DNA from: Yinghuangia soli
GTDB lineage: Bacteria > Actinomycetota > Actinomycetes > Streptomycetales > Streptomycetaceae
Direction: 5' to 3'
NCBI RefSeq assembly: GCF_021502675.1
Contig: NZ_JAKFHA010000015.1
Location: forward strand, 140,846 to 204,845
Length of the DNA: 64,000 nt
Shown: in pieces, positions 41,306-51,776 of the stretch
Numbering within the stretch: the stretch's first letter is position 1
How the letters are laid out: the number at the start of each line of letters is the position of its first letter
Notes under the pieces: model-generated
Told to the model about the DNA's origin: nothing
Seen by the model: only the letters and a program-made list of their open reading frames with translations
Database searches by the model: none
Made by a program: the position numbers and the translations under genes

Positions 41306-42021
41306 ACGATCTGCACAAGGACACTTCGCCCAGCACGTTCCGCGCCGAACTCCTCGCGGAGCTCGTCGAGATGGTCGAGTCGGATCCGGCTCCGGCGGCG
41401 CCCGCCCGCCGCGGCGGTCCGAACGGGCGCCGGATCGCCACGCTGGCCGCGGCCGGACTCGCCGCGGCCGCGGCAGGCGTCACGGGGACGGTGATGCTGG
41501 GCAGCCCGCCGGCCCAGGCCGCCCCGTTCACCGTCGTCAAGGAGCCGGACGGCTCGGTGCGCTTCACGATCCGCGAGTACCGCAACCCGGCGGGACTTCA
41601 GGCCGAGCTGCGGGCCGCAGGCGTCAACGCCGTCGTGGACTACCTCCAGCCCGGACAGCGTTGCGGAGACGGCCGGTTCACGCCGTACAAGGACGGAGCG
41701 GACATCCCGGAGGGGATCGTGGACTGGGTCCGCCCGCCGGACCGGATCATGACCGACGCGGAGATCGCGTACCACCGCCAGGGCTGGCAGGAGATCCGGC
41801 CCGCGCGGATCCCGGCCGGCACGACGCTGGTCATGAGCATGACGATGGCCGAGCAGGATGCGGAGACCTGGTCCGCGGTCGGCACCAACCAGCTCGCGGT
41901 CGGCGAGGTGGGGTCGTGCAACCCCGTCGACGACGACACCATCGCCCGGCCCACGATCATCGACGGCATGCCGGGTGCGCAACTGGGCCTTCCCTCTCCG
42001 GAGGCGTCCGACAAGGGCTGA
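41302..42021 (+). CDS. Membrane-anchored or secreted partner of the ECF sigma factor
   Basis: A 239-residue protein translated from GTG (GTGA overlap with the sigma gene; GGAGG 7 nt upstream). Residues 1-45 are a charged cytoplasmic part, then a hydrophobic segment (RIATLAAAGLAAAAAGVTGT) near 46-66 ending in an APPAQAAP-like cleavage site. An external domain of about 170 residues follows (VKEPDGSVRFTIREYRNPAG; DYLQPGQRCGDGRFTPYKDG). Position suggests an anti-sigma or sigma-dependent surface protein, but no zinc-binding anti-sigma motif is present. Function is inferred from context only. Confidence 0.78.
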   Translation: MNDLHKDTSPSTFRAELLAELVEMVESDPAPAAPARRGGPNGRRIATLAAAGLAAAAAGVTGTVMLGSPPAQAAPFTVVKEPDGSVRFTIREYRNPAGLQAELRAAGVNAVVDYLQPGQRCGDGRFTPYKDGADIPEGIVDWVRPPDRIMTDAEIAYHRQGWQEIRPARIPAGTTLVMSMTMAEQDAETWSAVGTNQLAVGEVGSCNPVDDDTIARPTIIDGMPGAQLGLPSPEASDKG

Positions 42022-42051
42022 CGGCGGAAGCCCCGCCCGTCGAAGCGCCGA

Positions 42052-42086
42052 CGCCCGGCGGACCGCACTGCGCGGTCCGCCGGGCG
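42052..42086 (+). terminator. Terminator after the sigma-factor operon
   Basis: CGCCCGGCGGACCGC (42052-42066) and GCGGTCCGCCGGGCG (42072-42086) are perfect 15-bp complements with a 5-nt loop, 30 bp after the stop codon. Confidence 0.85.
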
Positions 42087-42438
42087 TTGCCGTACCCGTC
42101 GCCGTACCCGTCGCCGTACCCCCGAGGCGCCGAAAACCGCCGAACCGGCCGAAACAGTGGCGCGCCACAGAACTTCCGCCCCTGGTACCCCACTTCCGGT
42201 CCGGGCTGGTCAGCGCTCTACCCGGCTGCCCTACCCGCCGGTTATGTTGGCGGGACGCCGGGTGGCACGACTCGGCATGATCCGGTGCGCACCGGGGCAT
42301 TCCTGTCCCATCGTCCACCCCGATCCGCACGACCCCGCACCACCCAGCACGACTCGGTACGACTCACCACACAGCAGTGGTCATACGCGTCCGTCGGCAT
42401 CCGGACCGGGCGCTGGCCCAACGGGTTCGGAGGCCGTC
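42087..42438. other. Intergenic region before the acyl-CoA ligase gene
   Basis: About 350 bp without a convincing gene. It starts with three copies of a 12-bp repeat GCCGTACCCGTC (42089-42122). The remainder is C-rich on this strand and includes the GGAGG ribosome site of the ligase gene (about 42429-42433). It probably holds the ligase promoter, but no clear -35/-10 pair could be chosen. Confidence 0.5.
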
Positions 42439-44286
42439 GTGAGTGAAGCAGCTGCGATCGAGGAACGTCCGGCGTCGATCGCCGTGGACTTCCTGGCCCG
42501 GATCCGGGCCACGCCCGAGGCGGAGGCGTATCGTTTCCCCGTTCCCCGGCCCGGCGGCCGCGACGAGTGGAAGTCCCTGACCTGGGCCCAGACCGCCGAC
42601 CGGGTCACCGCCATCGCGGCCGGCCTGCACGCGCTCGGCGTCCGGTCCGCGGACCGCGTCGGCATCCTGTCCGAGACGCGCATCGACTGGATCCTCGCGG
42701 ACCTCGGCATCCTGTGCTCGGGCGCGGCGACCACCACCGTGTACCCGTCGACCAACGCCGACGAGGCGGCGTTCATCCTCGCCGACTCCGGCAGCACGGT
42801 CGTCTTCGCCGAGAACCAGGGCCAGGTGGACAAGCTGAGCGGGGTGCGCGAGCGCCTGCCCGACGTCCGCCGCATCGTCACCTTCGACGGCGCCGGCGAC
42901 GACGAGTGGGTGACCACCTTCGCCGACCTGGAGGAGGCCGGCCGCGCGCTGCTGGCCAAGGACCCCGGCCTGGTCGAGCGGCTCATCGGCGAGATCGAGC
43001 GCGACCAGCTCGCCACACTCATCTACACCTCGGGAACCACCGGGCGCCCCAAGGGAGTCCGGCTCACCCACGACGCGTGGGCATACCAGGCCGCGGCCCA
43101 GGCGATGCTCGCGCAGAACGACGAGAACGACCTGCAGTACCTGTGGTTGCCGCTCGCGCACTCGTTCGGCAAGGTGATGATCTCCGGGCAGCTGCGCATC
43201 GGGTACCCGATCGCGGTCGACGGCCGGATCCCCAAGCTGATGGAGAACCTCGCGATCGTCCGGCCGACGTTCATGGCCGCGGCGCCGCGCGTGTTCGAGA
43301 AGGTCTACAACACCGTGTACACCCGCATGAAGGCGGAAAGCGCGGTCAAGCAGCGCATCTTCCGGTGGTCCGTGGCCGTCGGCCGCCGGCACGTGGCGGC
43401 CACCCGCGAGGGCGGCACGCCCGGGCGGGTCCTCGCCGTGCAGCAGCAGATCGCGGACCGCCTGGTGTTCGCCAAGCTGCGCGAGCTGTTCGGCGGCCGC
43501 ATGAAGGGCTGCGTCTCGGGCGCCGCGGCGATCTCCGACGAGGTCGCGGAGTTCTTCGAGGCCATCGGCGTCCCGGTGCTGCAGGGGTACGGGCTGACCG
43601 AGAACAGCGCGGGCGCCTTCGTCAACCGCTTCGGCGCCAACCGCATCGGCACGGTCGGGCTGCCGCTGCCCGGCACCGAGGTCATGATCGCCGAGGACGG
43701 CGAGGTGCTGCTGCGCAGCCCCGCGATCATGACCGGCTACCACAACGACCCGGAGAGCACCGCCGCGGCGCTGTCCGAGGACGGCTGGCTGCACACCGGC
43801 GACATCGGCGAGTTGGACGAGCGCGGCGTCCTGCGCATCACGGACCGCAAGAAGGACCTGATCAAGACGTCCGGCGGGAAATACGTGGCACCGTCCGACG
43901 TCGAGGGCCGCTTCAAGGGCCTGTGCCCGTACGTCAGCAACATCATCGTGCACGGCAACAACCGCAACTTCTGCAGCGCGCTCATCGCGCTCGACGCGGA
44001 CTCCCTCAAGAGCTGGGCGGCGGGCGCGGGGGAAGGGCTGGAGAGCATGACGTACGCCGAACTCGTCGCGACCCCGCAGGTCCGGGCGCTGATCGCAGGC
44101 TACGTCGACAAGCTCAACGGCGAGCTGCAGCGCTGGCAGACCATCAAGAAGTTCGAGATCCTGCCGCGGGACCTCAGCGTGGAGCACGGCGAGTTGACGC
44201 CGAGCCTGAAGGTCAAGCGGCCCGTCGTCGAGAAGCAGTACGCGGTGCTGCTGGACAAGATCTACGAGGACACCCTGGTGCACTGA
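42439..44286 (+). CDS. Long-chain fatty-acid-CoA ligase (FadD15-like, AMP-binding)
   Basis: A 615-residue adenylate-forming enzyme with GTG start and GGAGG 5 nt upstream. Motifs: P-loop IYTSGTTGRPKGVRLTHDAW (residues 195-214), QGYGLTENSAGAFVNRF, GWLHTGDIGELDERGVLRIT and the hinge DRKKDLIKTSGGKYVAPSDV. The long form with VRPTFMAAAPRVFEKVYNTV is typical of actinomycete FadD15/long-chain acyl-CoA synthetases, which make acyl-CoA from fatty acid, CoA and ATP for lipid synthesis or beta-oxidation. It stands alone here, with no linked beta-oxidation genes. Confidence 0.95.
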   Translation: MSEAAAIEERPASIAVDFLARIRATPEAEAYRFPVPRPGGRDEWKSLTWAQTADRVTAIAAGLHALGVRSADRVGILSETRIDWILADLGILCSGAATTTVYPSTNADEAAFILADSGSTVVFAENQGQVDKLSGVRERLPDVRRIVTFDGAGDDEWVTTFADLEEAGRALLAKDPGLVERLIGEIERDQLATLIYTSGTTGRPKGVRLTHDAWAYQAAAQAMLAQNDENDLQYLWLPLAHSFGKVMISGQLRIGYPIAVDGRIPKLMENLAIVRPTFMAAAPRVFEKVYNTVYTRMKAESAVKQRIFRWSVAVGRRHVAATREGGTPGRVLAVQQQIADRLVFAKLRELFGGRMKGCVSGAAAISDEVAEFFEAIGVPVLQGYGLTENSAGAFVNRFGANRIGTVGLPLPGTEVMIAEDGEVLLRSPAIMTGYHNDPESTAAALSEDGWLHTGDIGELDERGVLRITDRKKDLIKTSGGKYVAPSDVEGRFKGLCPYVSNIIVHGNNRNFCSALIALDADSLKSWAAGAGEGLESMTYAELVATPQVRALIAGYVDKLNGELQRWQTIKKFEILPRDLSVEHGELTPSLKVKRPVVEKQYAVLLDKIYEDTLVH

Positions 44287-44352
44287 CCCGCGCCCAACGC
44301 GCGGTGCGGCTGCCCGGTGCGTTCCAGGCTGCCCGGTGTGTGTCCCGGCGGC

Positions 44353-44883
44353 TCAGCGGGCCGACGGCGGGAGCGTCCGCCGCCAGGCCCGCACCGCCTG
44401 CGCCGCCAGGCTTTCGGCGTCCGCGGCTGCGGCCGGCAGCCGGACACCGCACTCGTCCGGCTGCAGCGGTTCCAGCGCCGCGTACTGCGAGGCGAGCAGC
44501 GCGGGCGGCATGAAGTGATCGCGGCGCGCGGCCAGGCGCGCCGCGATCACCTCCTGCGGCGCGTCCAGTTCGACGAGGTACGCCTGCGGGCACGCGGCAC
44601 GCAGCCGGTCCCGGTAGGTGCGCCTGAGCGCCGAGCAGGCGGTCACCCCGCCGGTCCCGGCCTCGTGCGCGTCGCGCAGCCAACGTCCGACGGCGGCAAG
44701 CCAGGGCGCCCGGTCGGCGTCGTCCAAGGCCTGCCCGGCGGCCATCTTGGCGATGTTCGCGGCCGGGTGCAGGTCGTCCCCGTCCGCGAACGGCACCCCC
44801 AACTCGGCCGCGACCAGCGCCCCGACGGTGCTCTTTCCGGACCCGGACACGCCCATCACCACCAGGCACGGCACCGCGCCCAC
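44353..44883 (-). CDS. gntK: Gluconokinase
   Basis: A 176-residue GntK/IdnK-type kinase: P-loop GVSGSGKST (residues 11-19), the substrate-binding region FADGDDLHPAANIAKMAAGQ, ACSALRRTYRDRLRAACPQA and RRDHFMPPALLASQYAALEP. It phosphorylates D-gluconate to 6-phosphogluconate with ATP for the pentose phosphate pathway. It starts 6 bp after the stop of the mutarotase gene on the same strand, so the two form an operon for hexose and gluconate entry. No GntR regulator or permease is adjacent. Confidence 0.95.
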   Translation of the reverse strand: MGAVPCLVVMGVSGSGKSTVGALVAAELGVPFADGDDLHPAANIAKMAAGQALDDADRAPWLAAVGRWLRDAHEAGTGGVTACSALRRTYRDRLRAACPQAYLVELDAPQEVIAARLAARRDHFMPPALLASQYAALEPLQPDECGVRLPAAAADAESLAAQAVRAWRRTLPPSAR

Positions 44884-44889
44884 GCCGCC

Positions 44890-45777
44890 CTACCCGCCGA
44901 TGCGCAGCGTCGTGCCGAGCACCGCGGGGCGCCCGGGGCCGGCGGTCAGCGGGCTCTCGATGCGCGCGGTCTCGACGCACACGAAGCGGCGGTACGCGTC
45001 GTCGGGCACGTCGGCCATGCCCGCGGCCAGCTCCTCACCGGGGTTCCAGGCCACCACGTCGCTGTGCCCGCGGTGGTGGACCTCCACGACCCGGCCGCGC
45101 GCGGCGTCCTCCACGCGGCTCACCGGCTCCGGGCGCGTGTAGATGCGGTCCACGCGCTCGTCGGGCACCAAAGGCCCGTCCTGCCGGCCCGGCGCGTCGC
45201 CGTGCACCTTGTCGACGTACTCCGGCCCGAGCCCGGTGACCCGCGTCGCGTCCGCCTCGGCGACGTCCAGGTAGGTGTGCAGCGCGCCGGTGCTCCGGTG
45301 CTCGCCCTGCGCCTCGATCTCGACCGTGCACTCCGCGCCGATCCGGATCCGCGCGGTCAGCGTGAACGCGTGCGGCCACAGCGCGAGGGTCTCCGGCGAG
45401 CTGCGCAGCACGAAGGCCAGCCGTACCTCGGCGTCCTCTTCCTCGACCTGCTCCAGCTCCCACAGCGAAGTACGCGCGAACCCGTGCGCGGGCGAGCCCG
45501 CACCCCCGAACCACGGCCAGCAGACCGGGATGCCGCCGCGGATGGCCACCCCGGGCGTCCACGCCGTCTTCTCGCTCAGCCACACCACCGGCTCCGCACC
45601 GGCCGGCTGCCAGGCCAGGAGCTGCGCGCCCTGCTCGCTGACCACGGCCCGCGCGGCGGCGTGGTCGACCACGACCACCGGGATCCGCCCCATCCGCCGA
45701 CGGCTGACCGCCGGGGCCGGCTGCTGGTCGATCGGCAGAGCGAGCAGTTCGTCGAGCACGGGTGGAGCCCTTTCCAT
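44890..45777 (-). CDS. D-hexose-6-phosphate mutarotase
   Basis: A 295-residue YeaD-like aldose-1-epimerase family protein: AQLLAWQPAGAEPVVWLSEK, IRGGIPVCWPWFGG, SPAHGFARTSLWELEQVEEE, GALHTYLDVAEADATRVTGL and the catalytic-region VVAWNPGEELAAGMADVPDD. It interconverts alpha and beta anomers of glucose 6-phosphate or related sugars. ATG 45777 was chosen because the homologous sequence begins just after it; the frame is open further upstream without coding character. It is the first gene of an operon with gluconokinase. Confidence 0.92.
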   Translation of the reverse strand: MERAPPVLDELLALPIDQQPAPAVSRRRMGRIPVVVVDHAAARAVVSEQGAQLLAWQPAGAEPVVWLSEKTAWTPGVAIRGGIPVCWPWFGGAGSPAHGFARTSLWELEQVEEEDAEVRLAFVLRSSPETLALWPHAFTLTARIRIGAECTVEIEAQGEHRSTGALHTYLDVAEADATRVTGLGPEYVDKVHGDAPGRQDGPLVPDERVDRIYTRPEPVSRVEDAARGRVVEVHHRGHSDVVAWNPGEELAAGMADVPDDAYRRFVCVETARIESPLTAGPGRPAVLGTTLRIGG

Positions 45778-46044
45778 CGGCCGCGGGACGCGGGCGCCCC
45801 TGGCATGGGGACAAGCAGACATACGGACAAGAAGATCTACTGACGTGCGGACAATCGCATGCCCGCGTCCCATCATGTCCTGTCAGTGCGCGGTTCCCGC
45901 GGACCGGGATCGTGATCGGGCATGTCACCGGCCGGGGGCGCCGAGCGGCACATCTGCCGCGCGCCTGCCCGCGGACGGGCGGATGCGCGTGCCAAGGGAT
46001 ATGCGGCTACCGAACCAGGCTGCCGTGGCACATGCTTGACTGCC

Positions 46045-46962
46045 ATGGATGTCGACCTTCAGGCGCAGATAACCGAGTTGGCCCGGCAAGGCGCATGGGA
46101 CGAGGCTCAGACCCTGGCCGGCAAGCTGATCCTGGCGCTGGAATCCCGACCCGCGGCGCGCGACCGCGACACGTTGCTGGCCGAGGCCTACCAGACCCGT
46201 TCGTATGTGCTCGCCATGACCGGCAACCTCGAACCGGCCGCCGACGACGGGCGCCGCGCGCTGCAGATCCTGTACGGCTGGGACGAGCCGGACGACTTCA
46301 TGATCGCGTCCCTGCTGTACAGCCACGTGCTGCATCTGGCCGAGCTCGGCGAAATGGCGGAGATCCGCAGCCTGGACCGCCGCCCGATGGCGGTGTTCCG
46401 GGAGGCCCTGGGCGCACTCCCGGGGATCGCCGACCCGACCCGGGCCGCCGCGGCCGGCCAGGTCGCCGGGTACGCCGCCGGCATGCACGCGGCCGGCGAG
46501 CAGGTACTCGCCTGCGACTGCGACCGCGAGGCGCTCGCCGTATTCGCGGACTGCGCCGAGATCCTGGACGACGGGCTCTGGGAAACCTACGTGACCACCG
46601 CCCTGAACCTCGCGGCAAGCACCCCGCACGCCGCGGAGGCAAAGACGGTCGCCGCCGATGCCGTCGAGCGCGTCGTCGACCTGCTGAACGCAGGCCGCCT
46701 GGACTTCCTGCTGTCCCTCGTCCACGCCCTGTACCTGTCGGGCCGTGCCCAGCGGCGGCTCGGCGAGGAAGACTCCCTGTCGGCGATCGTGGACGCGAAG
46801 TACCTCTTGGACACCTTCCGGCCGACCGGACCGGAGAGCGAGGCGCTGTCCCGGGCGATCGGCGAGGTCCTGGCCGCGGACCAGCGGAGCCGGGGATGGT
46901 TCATCAGCCCGGAACTGGCCCGGCTGTCGGGGGAGTGGCTCCGGGCGGCGAAAGCCCGCTGA
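46045..46962 (+). CDS. TPR-like hypothetical protein
   Basis: A 305-residue all-helical protein resembling tetratricopeptide arrays: ITELARQGAWDEAQTLAGKL, LLAEAYQTRSYVLAMTGNLE, VERVVDLLNAGRLDFLLSLV and HALYLSGRAQRRLGEEDSLS. No signal or membrane segment. It is close to TPR-containing regulatory or scaffold proteins; the partner is unknown. No clear ribosome site precedes ATG 46045, and longer in-frame starts exist but look non-coding. It is divergent from the mutarotase gene with a 267-bp gap. Confidence 0.75.
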   Translation: MDVDLQAQITELARQGAWDEAQTLAGKLILALESRPAARDRDTLLAEAYQTRSYVLAMTGNLEPAADDGRRALQILYGWDEPDDFMIASLLYSHVLHLAELGEMAEIRSLDRRPMAVFREALGALPGIADPTRAAAAGQVAGYAAGMHAAGEQVLACDCDREALAVFADCAEILDDGLWETYVTTALNLAASTPHAAEAKTVAADAVERVVDLLNAGRLDFLLSLVHALYLSGRAQRRLGEEDSLSAIVDAKYLLDTFRPTGPESEALSRAIGEVLAADQRSRGWFISPELARLSGEWLRAAKAR

Positions 46963-47126
46963 GCAGCGCGGGCGGGGGTGTCGTACCCCTTCCCCGCGGC
47001 GCCACCACGAGCCACGCTCCTGCCGCGTCGACGAGCACGCCGCCGCCCCCGACCCTGCACTACTCCGACAGCGTTCGCTTCATCCGCGAAGCGCGACCGC
47101 AGCCCGATGCCGTCGTTGGAGCGGAC

Positions 47127-47570
47127 ATGATCAAGAATGTGCACCGGGTCCGCGTCCTGGTCGCGTGCTGCGCGGCCGCCGCGGCCCTCCCCTTCCAATT
47201 CGTCGGCGCCGCCGAGGCGTCGTCGCCCCGGGACTTCGTCGCCCTCGCCGAGACCGGCGCGATCGCCGAGGACGGCACGGTGACGCTGTCGGGCACCTAC
47301 CGCTGCGCTCCCGGGCGCCAGGGGGCAGTGTTCGTGTCGTCGAAGCTGATCCAGGCCGACGGCGGCAGCGGCATCGGCGGCAGCTTCGCCGACTGCGACG
47401 GACGCGCGCACCAGTGGAGCAACAAGGGCAAGCCGGCCACCGCCGCCACCCCGGGCGCGGCCCGCGGCGAGGCCACTCTGCTCCGCATGGACACCTCCCG
47501 CGGCCTGATCCCGATCCCGTCCATCCTGGCCACCGACCACCGGGACCTGGAACTCGCCGACGCCACCTGA
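47127..47570 (+). CDS. DUF6299-family secreted protein
   Basis: A 147-residue exported protein: a basic N-terminus MIKNVHRVR, a hydrophobic stretch VLVACCAAAAALPFQFVGAA and a probable signal-peptidase site after AAEASS. The mature part AEDGTVTLSGTYRCAPGRQG, AVFVSSKLIQADGGSGIGGS and FADCDGRAHQWSNKG matches the DUF6299 pattern of Streptomyces, with one Cys pair. Function unknown; surface or secreted. Confidence 0.82.
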   Translation: MIKNVHRVRVLVACCAAAAALPFQFVGAAEASSPRDFVALAETGAIAEDGTVTLSGTYRCAPGRQGAVFVSSKLIQADGGSGIGGSFADCDGRAHQWSNKGKPATAATPGAARGEATLLRMDTSRGLIPIPSILATDHRDLELADAT

Positions 47571-47605
47571 GCGACGGCCCGGGCGGGGCGCGATATCTGT
47601 GCCCC

Positions 47606-47672
47606 GCCCGCCGAGCCCGCCGAGCCCGCCGAGCCCGCCGAGCCCGCCGAGCCCGCCGAGCCCGCCGAGCCC
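47606..47672. repeat. 9-bp tandem repeat
   Basis: Seven adjacent copies of GAGCCCGCC lie just after the DUF6299 gene. A protein reading of this strand gives Pro-Pro-Ser runs, but no gene is likely here. Simple slippage is the probable origin. Confidence 0.85.
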
Positions 47673-47832
47673 GCACCTTCCGTCGGGTCCGGCCGGCCGA
47701 GCAGCCCTGCCTGCACGCATGCCGCTGCGCGGGCGCGCGCGGTCGCACACACGGGGGGTGCGCGGGGCGCTCGTTCGGTGGATGCGGACCGGTTGGCCGA
47801 CACCATCGGCCGCGTGGGCCGTTGGACGCCCT

Positions 47833-48243
47833 GTGGATCACGACGATGCGGTGATGGTGGTCGGTCCGGTCGAGGCACTGCAGCGGGTGGCGAGCCGCCT
47901 GCTCGAGTGCGGCGACCTGGCCGACGCCGCACCGGTATACCCCGATGCCGACCACCCCGACCTGGGCTGCTGCATGCTGCACATGACCCCGAGGGACGAC
48001 ACCCCGCCCGGCGGCTACGACCTTTTCGCCCTCGGCATCGCCCCCGCAGCCACCCCCGAAGCCGCCTCCGCACCCGCTCCGGAAGGCGACCGCACCCGCC
48101 CCCGCCGCAAGGCCCCCGCCGGGCTCCTCGCCTCGGCCGCCGCGGCCCTGCTGCGCCGCGACCGTACCCGCCCGGGCGGCAGCCAGGGCCCAGGCCGCGG
48201 CCCCGCCGAACCCGGCCGCCACCGCGCGACCCCACCCCGCTGA
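47833..48243 (+). CDS. Small hypothetical protein
   Basis: A possible 136-residue protein starting at a GTG (an ATG at 47854 is an alternative). The first 70 residues look like a folded domain (VVGPVEALQRVASRLLECGD, YPDADHPDLGCCMLHMTPRD). The remainder is basic and low complexity (ATPEAASAPAPEGDRTRPRR). No clear ribosome site and no family recognised. Codon third positions favour this frame. Coding status is moderately supported only. Confidence 0.4.
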   Translation: MDHDDAVMVVGPVEALQRVASRLLECGDLADAAPVYPDADHPDLGCCMLHMTPRDDTPPGGYDLFALGIAPAATPEAASAPAPEGDRTRPRRKAPAGLLASAAAALLRRDRTRPGGSQGPGRGPAEPGRHRATPPR

Positions 48244-48312
48244 CGCGGGATTTCGTCCGAGCGTACGAACGGCTGCCCGATGGGGCAGCGTGCCGAAGCC
48301 GTACGGATCACC

Positions 48313-48341
48313 GGCCCTGGCTTCCCCCCGAAGCCAGGGCC
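48313..48341 (+). terminator. Strong terminator hairpin
   Basis: GGCCCTGGCTTC (48313-48324) and GAAGCCAGGGCC (48330-48341) form a perfect 12-bp stem with a CCCCC loop, followed by TTTC. It isolates the kinase-fusion gene from upstream transcription. The remaining 200 bp up to that gene has no other gene. Confidence 0.85.
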
Positions 48342-48544
48342 TTTCAGCGCGCCTTCGCGGCCAGGCAGTCGCCACTGGCCGTGCCCGAAGTGATCCGATC
48401 CCTGCCCGCTCCGGCACCCGAAACGATCAGTCCGATTCGGCGAAGTCCTTTCTTCCATCGGCGTATTCGCCCGTCCCGCAGGTCTGCGACACTTCGGCGC
48501 AGCACTTTCTGACGTCGGTGCAGAAAGCCAGGGGGCGTGCCGCC

Positions 48545-50107
<1,563 letters not shown>

Positions 50108-50261
50108 CCCGCCCGGATCCCGACCGGCGGGTACCACGTGGGCGCCGAGGTCGTGAAGACTGCGGTGATCCGCCAGCGGCGTCGACGGGATCGGATGTTC
50201 CCGACCTGTCCGCGTTATGGTCGTCGGCGCGACAAATGGCGGAACAGGAAAGGGAATCAGC

Positions 50262-50810
50262 GTGGTGTGGTCCGTCGTCGACGAATCGGGGCGTGCTCAA
50301 TGGCACTACATGCCTGGCGAGGCGGTGGGACCGCTTCGGTTCGGCATGAGCCGGGACAGCGTCTGCGCTCTGCTGGAAGAGCGCGGCTTCGTTGCCGACG
50401 TCCTGCAGTCGCACATCGGACACGGGCCCCTGCGACATCAGACGAACTTCCATGCGGCGAATGCACGTTCGCGGCGTACAGCGCTCACGGCATACCACAC
50501 AGAGGCTGACGTCCTGAGCTGCGTGGCCGTCGACGCCTTGCGAGGGCCGCAAGTATCCCTCGGGAGTATCCGGCTGGTCGGCCGCCGGCCTTCCATCGTG
50601 GCGGACGAGTTCTTCGCCTACGCGCAGGAGCACGGCCTCCAGGCGGGCTGTTCCGTGGAAGGCGACCCGGAATCGGATGAACTCGGCATCCTTCTGCGCG
50701 CACAGCGGGCAGGAGACATCCTGCTCACGCGGGCGTTCTTCGCGCGCTATGACAGCTGGGCGTACACCATGTACGACAGCGTCCCCGGAGCCGAGTGGGA
50801 CACCCGCTGA
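50262..50810 (+). CDS. Hypothetical protein
   Basis: A 182-residue protein with a GTG start after AAAGGGA (6-nt spacing). The N-terminal part WHYMPGEAVGPLRFGMSRDS then VCALLEERGFVAD has a pattern of small proteins with an LRFGMS-type motif, seen in immunity-like or stress proteins. A C-terminal domain follows (ILLTRAFFARYDSWAYTMYD). No signal peptide or membrane helix. I do not recognise the family. It lies 154 bp after the kinase fusion on the same strand. Confidence 0.65.
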   Translation: MVWSVVDESGRAQWHYMPGEAVGPLRFGMSRDSVCALLEERGFVADVLQSHIGHGPLRHQTNFHAANARSRRTALTAYHTEADVLSCVAVDALRGPQVSLGSIRLVGRRPSIVADEFFAYAQEHGLQAGCSVEGDPESDELGILLRAQRAGDILLTRAFFARYDSWAYTMYDSVPGAEWDTR

Positions 50811-50888
50811 TCGCCTTGCATGGACGCTTCGCATTGGCGACCCGGGCAACCCTGACACGGGGACGAGGTTGTGGCGGGCGCGGGTTGT

Positions 50889-50975
<87 letters not shown>

Positions 50976-50985
50976 ACGGGGTGGG

Positions 50986-51531
50986 TCAGGCGGTGTTTGC
51001 CGGGCGGTAGTCGAGGACGATTGCGCCTGAGCTGAAGGTCTGGGTGCCGGCGAGTGTCCACGTCCTCTTGGCGCGGCCTTCTGCGAAGAGGCGTTTGCCG
51101 GTGCCGACGGTCACCGGGTGCAGGAACAATTTGAGTTCGTCCAGCAGGTCGTACTCGATGAGCGTGTCGACGAGGGAGACGCTGCCGTATACCAGCAGGT
51201 CGCCGCCCGGCTCGGTCTTGAGCTTGGCGATCTGCTCGACCGCGTCGCCGTCGAGGACGGACGCGTTCCAGGTGGTCGACTGCAGCGTGGTGGAGGCGAC
51301 GTACTTGGGTATGCGGTTCATGCGGGCGGTGAACTCGTCCGACTCGTCGCGCGGGGCCCACGAGGCAGCGAAGTCCTCGTAGGTCGCGCGCCCCAGCAGC
51401 AGGGCGCGGCTCGCGCGGAGCTGGCCGTTCTGGTATTTGGCGTGCTCGTCGTTCCAGAACGGGCCGGTCCACATCGGATCCTCGACCACGCCGTCCATGG
51501 CGGTGTACATGACCGCGACGATCTTGCTCAT
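50986..51531 (-). CDS. Dihydrofolate-reductase-like (RibD C-terminal) protein
   Basis: A 181-residue RibD_C/DHFR-like protein: IVAVMYTAMDGVVEDPMWTG, LLLGRATYEDFAASWAPRDE, KTEPGGDLLVYGSVSLVDTL and LLDELKLFLHPVTVGTGKRL. GGAG lies 8 nt before ATG 51531; an in-frame ATG eight codons earlier has no ribosome site. It is a relative of the gene at 29130-29690 (shared GGDxLxYG and LLDExxxxxHPV blocks). Reaction unknown, probably NADPH-dependent. Its stop is only 11 bp from the poly-G/C tract, but the protein looks complete. Confidence 0.9.
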   Translation of the reverse strand: MSKIVAVMYTAMDGVVEDPMWTGPFWNDEHAKYQNGQLRASRALLLGRATYEDFAASWAPRDESDEFTARMNRIPKYVASTTLQSTTWNASVLDGDAVEQIAKLKTEPGGDLLVYGSVSLVDTLIEYDLLDELKLFLHPVTVGTGKRLFAEGRAKRTWTLAGTQTFSSGAIVLDYRPANTA

Positions 51532-51776
51532 GCGGAAGTCTCCGTCTCGCTGCATCGGGGGGAATCCGCGCCGAGGCCCCAGGGGGTACGTCCGGCGCGA
51601 CGTGTCCAGCGTCCAAGGTCCGTACGCGGCGCAACAAGGCCGGACCCGAGCACGCTGGGTTGAGCGGGATTAAACGATTGGCGGGGCTCACCGGACGCCG
51701 TCGGGGTCAGGGGGCGGTCGGACCTTGTGCCTTGCGGCCCGCTCCCAGGGTGGGGGCGGGCCTCAAGCGCCGAGGG

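Noticed and set aside
47606..47672. Possible Pro-rich protein-coding repeat
   Set aside because: Simple 9-bp slippage repeat just after a stop codon, with no start, ribosome site or conserved flanking sequence.
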